This document shows, piece after piece, positions 1 through 6,068 of a stretch of 9,887 nt of DNA. The position numbers and the translations under genes are program-made. The notes beneath the pieces are model-generated. The model was not told the origin of the DNA. It made no database searches and was given only the letters and a program-made list of their open reading frames with translations. The stretch is from an uncultured Mucilaginibacter sp. (GTDB taxonomy: Bacteria; Bacteroidota; Bacteroidia; Sphingobacteriales; Sphingobacteriaceae): the NCBI GenBank assembly GCA_903885865.1, contig CAISKH010000499.1, forward strand, positions 1-9,887. Reading direction: 5' to 3'. Each line of letters opens with the position of its first letter. Positions within the stretch are counted from its first letter, which is position 1.

Positions 1-27
1 CCAAACCGATACTAAATTATAAACAAC

Positions 28-2805
28 ATGAAATTGAAGTTTTTTAGCTTTTTAAGCTTTGTTTTATTAGCAACAATTATGGCCGGCCCCACGCCGGTTA
101 AGGCGCAGGTAAAGCCCCGCGTATTAGTTTTTACAAAAACCCTTGGTTATCACCATGCCTCTATAGGGCCGGCCATAAAAGCCATGTTTAAACTGGGACA
201 GGAGAACAACTTTATAGTTGACACCACCACGGATGTTACAAAATTTGAAGAAAGCAACCTGAAACGATACTCTGCGCTGATATTTATAAGTATATCAGGT
301 ATAGTAGGGTCAGAAGGCTATGGTTTGAATGGCTACGGAACGGGTAGATATGGAACAGGCGGTTATATTTTTAATGCCGCCCAGCGGGCCGACCTGCAAC
401 GTTATATAGAAGCAGGCGGTGGGTTTGTGGGCATACATGAGTCTGTAGATGCCATGTACGACTGGCACTGGTATGGCCGTATGATAGGCGCTTACTTTGC
501 ATTTCACCCGGCGGCCCAACAGGCAACTTACGATGTTATTGATAAAAACTTTATCGCAACAAAGCACCTGCCCGACAAATGGATAAGAGTGGATGAGCCT
601 TACTATCCTAAGTTAATGAATAAGGATATTCATGTATTGATAAGCCTGGAAGAATCTACAGTTCTAAATAACAGATACAGCCCAACCACTTTCCAAAAAA
701 TAGGAGACCTGCACCCTATATCCTGGTATCACGATTTTGATGGCGGCCGTGCATTCTACACCGCGCTGGGCCATACTGACGAATCGTATTCCGATCCGTT
801 GTATTTGCAGCACGTGTTGGGGGGGATAAAATATGCCATAGGTAAAAATGCTCCTTTAAATTACGCGAAAGCCAAAATACCGCGCGCACCTGCCGAAGAT
901 CGTTTTAAAAAGACCATGCTGGTAAGTGGCTATTTTGATGAACCCACCGAAATGACCATATTGCCTAACCTGGATGTATTGGTCGTTGAGCGTAAGGGCC
1001 CTATCGTATTATACAACCATCTTACAAAAAAAGTTAAGCAGGTTGGGTTTTTGAACGCCTACTTTCACACTAAATACAATAAGGGTGTAAATGCCGAAGA
1101 GGGGGTATTGGGTTTACAGGCCGACCCCGATTTTAAAACAAATCATTATGTATACATTTATTACAGCCCGGCTGATACTTCGGTTAACCAATTATCGCGT
1201 TTCACTTTTGTTAATGGCAAGATCGACAATAAGAGCGAGAAGGTAATACTGCAAGTACATGCCATGCGCGAAATATGCTGCCATACAGGTGGCTCCATCG
1301 CATTTGGAAAAGATCGTACGCTGTTTGTTTCTGTAGGTGATAATACCACACCATTTGATGAGCCCAACCTTCCTAAAGGCGCGCCTAATACTAATTCTTA
1401 CTCGCCGCTTGACGACAGGCCGGGTCATGAGCAGTATGACGATCGCAGGGGCTCGGGCAATACGAACGACCTGCGCGGAAAGATACTCCGGATAAAAATG
1501 AATAACGACGGTACCTACGGCATACCCGAAGGCAACTTGTTTCCGGTGGGAACTGAAAAAACTCGTCCCGAAATTTATGTAATGGGTAACCGCAACCCTT
1601 ACCGCATTACGGTTGATAGAAAGAACGGGTATTTATACTGGGGCGAGGTTGGCCCCGATGCTAATAACGATAGCCTCGCAACACATGGCCCCAAAGGATA
1701 TGACGAAATTAACCAGGCCCGCCAGGCAGGTAACTTTGGCTACCCTTATTTTATTGGGCCTAACCTGCCTTACCGTGAGTATGATTATACAACCGGAAAG
1801 GCCGGAGCCGCGTTTGATCCGCTTCACCCGGTAAACAACTCAAGAAATAACACAGGCCTGGTAGACCTGCCACCGGCACAGCCCGCCTTTATATGGTACC
1901 CGTATGGTATAGCCAGGGACTTCTGGCAATTAGGTAGCGGTGGGCGCACTGCCATGGCCGGCCCTGTTTATCACGGCGATATGTATGTAAAACCCGGTTT
2001 GCCTGCTTACTATAATGGCAGACTATTTATATACGACTGGGTACGTGGCTGGATAAAAGCTGTTGGTATGACACCGGAAGGTGATTATGAAGGCATGGAG
2101 CCATTTATGGAGAATACCAAGTTTAATGCGCCTATTGATATGGAAACTGGCCCTGATGGCAAACTTTATATATTGGAGTATGGCAATGGCTGGTTTACCA
2201 AAAATGCCGATGCAGGGCTTTCAAGGATTGATTTTAACCCCGGAAACCGCGCACCCGAAATTGCCAGCATAACATCCGATAAAATGTTAGGTGAGCTGCC
2301 GTTAACCGTTTCACTTGCAGTTAACGCCACTGACCCCGAAAATGATAAAATGACCTATACCTGGAACCTGGGCAATGGCATAAAAAGGATAACTACTAAA
2401 CCACACCTTACTTACACTTTTTCGAAAAAAGGGGATTTCCTGGTTTCGGTTGCTGTTAGAGACAGCAAAGGTGCCGCAGGCAAAAGTAAGGCAATAAGTA
2501 TAGCAGCAGGCAGTACGGAGGTAACTGCCGACCCATCGGCACCATACGCGGCCGGTAAGGCGCTGATGTTATCATTAGACTGCAAGACTTGCCATAAAGT
2601 TGATGAAAAATCAATCGGACCCGCGTATACCGAAGTATCAAAAAAATATACCAAAAACGATGCGACGGTTACCACGCTAACAAAGAAAATAATGACCGGC
2701 GGTACGGGAGTTTGGGGCGATGTGATGATGCCTGCTCATCCTGGTTTAAAAGCTGATGAAGCTAAACAGATATTAGACTGGATATATTCGCTTTCGGGTA
2801 AATAA
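28..2805 (+). CDS. Secreted ThuA - PQQ-type sugar dehydrogenase - PKD - cytochrome c fusion protein
   Basis: The 925-residue product starts with a clear signal peptide (residues 1-26, cleavage near VKA|Q), so it acts in the periplasm or at the outer membrane. Domains in order: a ThuA-like domain (about 29-275; start VLVFTKTLGYHHASI, then GGGFVGIHES and YDWHWYGRMIGAYF); a PQQ-dependent sugar dehydrogenase-like beta-propeller (about 297-736; EEGVLGLQADPDF, CCHTGGSIAFG with His419 at the catalytic-base position of the GSDH family, VSVGDNT, GNRNPYRI); a PKD domain (about 740-828; TDPENDKMTYTWNLGNG); and a class I cytochrome c (about 838-925) with CKTCH (Cys852, Cys855, His856) and probable axial ligand Met901 in VMMPAHP. 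The family is known in Bacteroidota and Planctomycetes. Sugar oxidation with electron transfer to the fused haem is inferred; the substrate cannot be read from sequence. The ATG at 28 directly precedes the signal peptide, and no Shine-Dalgarno is visible. Only 27 bases lie upstream, so operon membership is unknown. Alternative: a non-enzymatic sugar-binding propeller. Confidence 0.9.
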   Translation: MKLKFFSFLSFVLLATIMAGPTPVKAQVKPRVLVFTKTLGYHHASIGPAIKAMFKLGQENNFIVDTTTDVTKFEESNLKRYSALIFISISGIVGSEGYGLNGYGTGRYGTGGYIFNAAQRADLQRYIEAGGGFVGIHESVDAMYDWHWYGRMIGAYFAFHPAAQQATYDVIDKNFIATKHLPDKWIRVDEPYYPKLMNKDIHVLISLEESTVLNNRYSPTTFQKIGDLHPISWYHDFDGGRAFYTALGHTDESYSDPLYLQHVLGGIKYAIGKNAPLNYAKAKIPRAPAEDRFKKTMLVSGYFDEPTEMTILPNLDVLVVERKGPIVLYNHLTKKVKQVGFLNAYFHTKYNKGVNAEEGVLGLQADPDFKTNHYVYIYYSPADTSVNQLSRFTFVNGKIDNKSEKVILQVHAMREICCHTGGSIAFGKDRTLFVSVGDNTTPFDEPNLPKGAPNTNSYSPLDDRPGHEQYDDRRGSGNTNDLRGKILRIKMNNDGTYGIPEGNLFPVGTEKTRPEIYVMGNRNPYRITVDRKNGYLYWGEVGPDANNDSLATHGPKGYDEINQARQAGNFGYPYFIGPNLPYREYDYTTGKAGAAFDPLHPVNNSRNNTGLVDLPPAQPAFIWYPYGIARDFWQLGSGGRTAMAGPVYHGDMYVKPGLPAYYNGRLFIYDWVRGWIKAVGMTPEGDYEGMEPFMENTKFNAPIDMETGPDGKLYILEYGNGWFTKNADAGLSRIDFNPGNRAPEIASITSDKMLGELPLTVSLAVNATDPENDKMTYTWNLGNGIKRITTKPHLTYTFSKKGDFLVSVAVRDSKGAAGKSKAISIAAGSTEVTADPSAPYAAGKALMLSLDCKTCHKVDEKSIGPAYTEVSKKYTKNDATVTTLTKKIMTGGTGVWGDVMMPAHPGLKADEAKQILDWIYSLSGK

Positions 2806-2820
2806 TATTGCTAACTAATA

Positions 2821-2870
2821 AAACGATGAAAGCCTAAATAGTATGCGTACTATTTAGGCTTTCATCGTTT
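2821..2870. terminator. Bidirectional intrinsic terminator between convergent genes
   Basis: A perfect inverted repeat: left arm 2821-2843, loop TGCG 2844-2847, right arm 2848-2870, giving a 23-bp stem with no mismatch. It begins with AAA and ends with TTT, so each strand has a short T run at the base of the hairpin. It lies 15 bases after the stop of the plus-strand sugar dehydrogenase fusion and 25 bases after the stop of the minus-strand polysaccharide-export gene, as expected for a shared terminator. The stem is longer than most terminators, so a small palindromic repeat element is an alternative. Confidence 0.85.
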
Positions 2871-2895
2871 ATCGGCATAACGGAATACAGCTATA

Positions 2896-4806
2896 TTATT
2901 TCCCCAATACAGTTATACCAACGAAAAGCAATGCCGCTACTGATAAAAGTCCTGTTGCAAGGCCAATTATTCTGGATTTTTTGGTACCCTTTGATTTAAT
3001 TTTTTTAGAAAGCGCCACATCGTTTCCTTTGGCTAATGACCCCATTTTTAAAATCTGTACCACGTCACCGCCCGATAAGACATAATTCTCGACCGATGCT
3101 GGATTTACTGTTATCTTCTTTAAATTTATGAGTATTCCGGAGTTAGCTGAAGTATTTTTAACCGCTGCCGACTGTTGCGCATTATCCGATCCGGCTTGCC
3201 TGACCAGGTAGAGGCTGTCTGAATTTGCAAATGACGTTAACCCGCCTGCAAGTTTTATCAAATCGCTTATATGTTCTTTTTTTGATTGTATAGTATAGAT
3301 GCCGGGATTAACCACTTCACCCGAAATACTAACGCTTTGTGGTGCCTCGTATCCGGGATTACGGACAGTAACGATATCAAAAGGCTGCAGAATAAATTTA
3401 TTTTTTTCAATATCAATGTCTTTATCTGTACTAACGGTAAATGCTGTAGCTACAGAATCTATGATCGATTGGTTGCTAATTATATGTCTGCTCACTTCAA
3501 TATAGTATAAGGGAGCAACTCCTGTAAAGCCGCCTGCTAAATTTAATATATTTTTTAGCGAAAGGCCCTCTGTATAAGCAAATTCCCCGGGGTTGTTCAC
3601 CTCACCTGTAATTTGAACTTTATAATCTGTATTATCATTAATAGCAGCTATTTTTATAACGTCTCTCTTAATTAAGGGGATATCTGCATGTTCGTCATTC
3701 ATAATTTTAGCCAAATCAAATACAACGTTCTGTATTCTTCCATCAGGATAGGTTCTCGTAAGTATAGCCCTGTTTGTAAATGCATCGTTCTGCAGGCCGC
3801 CTGCCCGTTTTAACACCGCGGCTATAGTTAATCCGGGTGTTATTTCAAATTTGCCCGACTTGTTAACAGCGCCCCCTATGCTAACAGAATTTTCATGGTC
3901 TGCAATAGCATCCACAGTAAATTCATCGCCTTCGGTTGGCAAATAAGCCGATAGTTCTGATGCGGGGATATCTTTTATTCGACTTCCGTTATCCGAGAGT
4001 TGTTTTACCCTGACACTGGCTTTATAAGCGTTACTGGTATAACCCCCGGCAAAAAATAACAGTTTTTCAAAATTTTCACCATCATTTAATTCAAAAATTC
4101 CGTTTGTTTTCACCTGGCCGCTTATAGATACACGTTTTTTATAGACCGGGAAATTAATTATGTCACTATCTTTTAAAGGGATGTTGCCGCTTAAATCACC
4201 CGATGTTAAAAATTTATACAGATCAATTACCGCGTAACGCTTAGTATTCCTGATCAGTTCGACGTTCCGGTAGGTATAAATATCTCCGGGGCCGCCGCAT
4301 AAATTAAGCACATTGAACACAGTTGCCAGCGGCGAAACAGGATAAATGCCTGGTTTTGAGGCCCCGATAATAGTAATATGTATGTCGCGTTGCTTACCCG
4401 GAGATACAATAAGTTTTGATGCCCCGGATGATAGAGAAGGGTAGGCAGTTTGTATGAGTTTGGTCTTAATACGGGTTGCGGCCGCGTATACGGGTAAACC
4501 GGCTACGTTTACCGTGCCTACCCGGGGTATCAAAACTGTACCTCCCGGCTGTACTATAGGCCGTATATTTAATTCCTGGCTGCCTGATATATTTATGAGT
4601 AATTCGTCACCCGGCCCTAAAGTATAATTGGCAGGGGGAGTAGTTCGTAAACCTGGCCCGAATGACAGGGAGGGGGAATTGAAGAACGAAGATCCAAAAA
4701 TAGTTGAGGCTGAAGTTTTTGGAGTTATATTTTGAGCCGTTACGCTATATATAGTAAAATAACCGAATAGGATAACAAGTAATATGTGTTTTTTATGCCT
4801 ATCCAT
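2896..4806 (-). CDS. SLBB-domain polysaccharide export protein (Wza-like)
   Basis: From the ATG at 4806 the product is 636 residues. A TTG at 4857 would add 17 residues in front of the signal peptide and is rejected, because the ATG start gives a clean one (MDRHKK, hydrophobic core, SVTAQ at 21-25). A polysaccharide biosynthesis/export domain follows (about 60-140; YTLGPGDELLINISG, VLIPRVGTVNVAGLP). Then come five SLBB-type units of the form 'G-V-x-x-x-G-x-[FY]...L-L-x-x-A-G-G' at about 144-173, 226-256, 307-337, 397-427 and 491-523. The protein ends with a lysine-rich stretch (KKIKSKGTKK, 601-610) and a hydrophobic helix (about 613-636). There is no lipobox cysteine, unlike E. coli Wza. The family forms or lines outer-membrane export channels for capsule or exopolysaccharide. 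No Wzc-type kinase, polymerase, flippase or glycosyltransferase lies beside it in the window, so it appears to be transcribed alone. Its substrate is unknown. Confidence 0.88.
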   Translation of the reverse strand: MDRHKKHILLVILFGYFTIYSVTAQNITPKTSASTIFGSSFFNSPSLSFGPGLRTTPPANYTLGPGDELLINISGSQELNIRPIVQPGGTVLIPRVGTVNVAGLPVYAAATRIKTKLIQTAYPSLSSGASKLIVSPGKQRDIHITIIGASKPGIYPVSPLATVFNVLNLCGGPGDIYTYRNVELIRNTKRYAVIDLYKFLTSGDLSGNIPLKDSDIINFPVYKKRVSISGQVKTNGIFELNDGENFEKLLFFAGGYTSNAYKASVRVKQLSDNGSRIKDIPASELSAYLPTEGDEFTVDAIADHENSVSIGGAVNKSGKFEITPGLTIAAVLKRAGGLQNDAFTNRAILTRTYPDGRIQNVVFDLAKIMNDEHADIPLIKRDVIKIAAINDNTDYKVQITGEVNNPGEFAYTEGLSLKNILNLAGGFTGVAPLYYIEVSRHIISNQSIIDSVATAFTVSTDKDIDIEKNKFILQPFDIVTVRNPGYEAPQSVSISGEVVNPGIYTIQSKKEHISDLIKLAGGLTSFANSDSLYLVRQAGSDNAQQSAAVKNTSANSGILINLKKITVNPASVENYVLSGGDVVQILKMGSLAKGNDVALSKKIKSKGTKKSRIIGLATGLLSVAALLFVGITVLGK

Positions 4807-4901
4807 TTTTATCGTTTGAAAACATTTGTAGGGTACTGATAGAAATTTCAAAGTCAATTATACAAATAAAATAGTTTATTAATTGGAAATGGTAAGTATA
4901 A

Positions 4902-4925
4902 AAATTAACGAGCACCGGTTAATTT
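4902..4925. repeat. Inverted repeat, 8-bp arms, candidate operator
   Basis: Arms AAATTAAC (4902-4909) and GTTAATTT (4918-4925) are exact reverse complements around an 8-base spacer containing ACCG. The right arm overlaps the first base of the tandem direct repeat that follows. It has no T tail or nearby gene end that would make it a terminator. AT-rich arms of this length can occur by chance in such a region, so an operator role is only a possibility. Confidence 0.35.
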
Positions 4926-4966
4926 AATGACAAGGCTCAATATCTTTAATGACATAGCTCAATTTC
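4923..4966. repeat. Two-copy tandem direct repeat, 22-bp period
   Basis: Copies at 4923-4944 and 4945-4966 abut directly and agree at 19 of 22 positions. Both have TTTAATGACA at the left, GCTCAAT at the right, and a final TC. The period is about two helical turns, so a dimeric regulator could contact both copies on one face of the DNA. LytTR-type response regulators, common in Bacteroidota, are known to bind direct repeats with about this centre-to-centre spacing. That a LytTR protein acts here is inference. The repeat lies 136 bases before the GLPGLI start codon and 116 bases from the divergent start codon. Confidence 0.6.
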
Positions 4967-5029
4967 TCACAAAATATTTCGCCGTAAATTAGCCTTGTAT
5001 ACGGGAAAGAGTTAAAAATTGTTAAATAT

Positions 5030-5046
5030 CTACGAAATATTCGTAG
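5030..5046. repeat. 17-bp hyphenated palindrome, candidate operator
   Basis: CTACGAA (5030-5036), spacer ATA (5037-5039), TTCGTAG (5040-5046): two perfect 7-bp arms. It sits just upstream of the rightward promoter, with its centre about 40 bases before the transcription start implied by the -7 element. This is a typical place for an activator touching RNA polymerase, or for a repressor overlapping the upstream promoter part. The protein that would bind is not encoded in the window as far as can be seen. Confidence 0.45.
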
Positions 5047-5047
5047 C

Positions 5048-5072
5048 TTGACTAAGCTGCTCGTTATATTTG
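5048..5072 (+). promoter_or_regulatory. Bacteroidota-type promoter for the GLPGLI/barrel operon
   Basis: TATATTTG at 5065-5072 matches the Bacteroidota primary-sigma -7 consensus TAnnTTTG exactly and lies 30 bases before the ATG at 5103. A TTG at 5048-5050 could serve as the -33 element, but the gap of 14 bases is shorter than the usual 17-23. The upstream element may therefore be weak, consistent with dependence on an activator at the adjacent palindrome. The expected transcription start is near 5077-5080, leaving a short leader without a strong ribosome binding site. Confidence 0.5.
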
Positions 5073-5102
5073 ATCTGTATCACATTAAATTATATTAAAG
5101 TC

Positions 5103-6068
5103 ATGAAAAGAATTTTACCCCTGGTAGTAGTTTCATTATGCACTATTTATACTGTTAAGGCTCAAACCACAGATACAGCCAAAGCAATCATTCATTATAA
5201 ATTTTCGCATTTACGCGATACTACCGACCGCAACAAACCCTATAACGAGAATATGATATTGTTCCTGGGCAAAACCTCAAGCGCATATAAAAGCTATGAC
5301 CGTAAAATGCAGGATGCCCTGGTAAAAAAGCAAATTGCCGATCAAATTGCTGCACAAAAAGGATCGGGTTCTTTGAGTATTAAAGTTACTAATAATAGTC
5401 AGGCCACCAGCACCGAATATTATTCGTTCCCGTTACAAAATAAATTTGTACGAAAGGAAAAATTGATCACTTCTTACCTCATCGAGGAACCTATGCCGGT
5501 GATCAGTTGGAAAATAAGCAGCGATACAGCCAGCTTTGGTACCCTTCATTGTCAAAAAGCTACTGCCTATTTTAAGGGCCGCAACTACACTGCCTGGTTT
5601 TGCCCCGACGTGCCTTTGCACACAGGCCCGTGGAAACTTAATGGCCTGCCCGGTTTAATTGTCGAGGCTTATGATGCCAAAAAAGAGGTGGTATTTAAGT
5701 TTGACGGAATGGAGGAGGTTAAAGCTACTAATAGTGTTGTAAATAAAGCAGACGCACCGACCGTTATTACACCTGGAGGAGCAACAGTAAAAATGTTTGG
5801 AATGGATGATAGTGATACTGACCCTAACGTAATAGCCTTACCGGTTGATGCGGTAAAAACAACCGAAAAAGAATTTACTAATTTGAAAGAAGCAATGCGT
5901 AAAGATCCTCAGGCTTTTATGCAATCGGCAATGGCAGGCTCAGGCATGGCTATGAGGCCTCCGGGGGCAATGTCCGAATCGGGCGCGCCGAACCGCACAA
6001 TGAAGTTTCAGACCAATGGAAATGGCCCGGTAATAAATAATCCTTTAGAATTGCCCGAAAAGAAATGA
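5103..6068 (+). CDS. GLPGLI family secreted protein
   Basis: The product is 321 residues from the ATG at 5103. The reading frame is open back to a TTG at 5070, but that codon falls inside the predicted promoter, and the ATG start gives a proper signal peptide (residues 1-20, ...YTVKA|Q). The family signature GPWKLNGLPGLI is at 175-186, preceded by the conserved block with Cys150, Gly159-Arg160 and AWFCPDVP (164-171). The C-terminus ends with NNPLELPEKK, a tail typical of the family (TIGR01200-type). Residues 265-300 are methionine-rich (Met265, 273, 277, 282, 284, 290, 300) and probably disordered. The biochemical role of the family is not established; members are exported, and frequently sit next to outer-membrane barrel genes, as here. 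Its stop overlaps the next start (ATGA, 6065-6068), indicating translational coupling and joint function with the barrel. Confidence 0.9.
   Translation: MKRILPLVVVSLCTIYTVKAQTTDTAKAIIHYKFSHLRDTTDRNKPYNENMILFLGKTSSAYKSYDRKMQDALVKKQIADQIAAQKGSGSLSIKVTNNSQATSTEYYSFPLQNKFVRKEKLITSYLIEEPMPVISWKISSDTASFGTLHCQKATAYFKGRNYTAWFCPDVPLHTGPWKLNGLPGLIVEAYDAKKEVVFKFDGMEEVKATNSVVNKADAPTVITPGGATVKMFGMDDSDTDPNVIALPVDAVKTTEKEFTNLKEAMRKDPQAFMQSAMAGSGMAMRPPGAMSESGAPNRTMKFQTNGNGPVINNPLELPEKK

Larger units (their letters stand above)
4807..5102. promoter_or_regulatory. Divergent AT-rich intergenic regulatory region
   Basis: These 296 bases separate the minus-strand export gene (ATG 4806) from the plus-strand GLPGLI gene (ATG 5103). 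I see no gene here. Packed into about 170 bases are an inverted repeat (4902-4925), a two-copy 22-bp direct repeat (4923-4966), an 8-base element AGCCTTGT (4991-4998) that is the exact reverse complement of part of the first direct repeat (4930-4937), a hyphenated palindrome (5030-5046) and a rightward -7 element (5065-5072). For the leftward gene I find only near matches to TAnnTTTG, for example TGACTTTG read leftward around 4850-4857, so its promoter is not resolved. Confidence 0.6.

Noticed and set aside
4807..4857. Seventeen-residue N-terminal extension of the SLBB protein from a TTG codon
   Set aside because: It would put polar and aromatic residues in front of a complete signal peptide; the ATG at 4806 gives the standard N-terminus.
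5045..5058. AGCTT-GACT-AAGCT inverted repeat beside the promoter
   Set aside because: Five-bp arms are too short to stand out, and it overlaps the better 17-bp palindrome.
5070..5102. TTG start for the GLPGLI protein
   Set aside because: The TTG is part of the TATATTTG -7 element, and the ATG at 5103 starts directly at the signal peptide.
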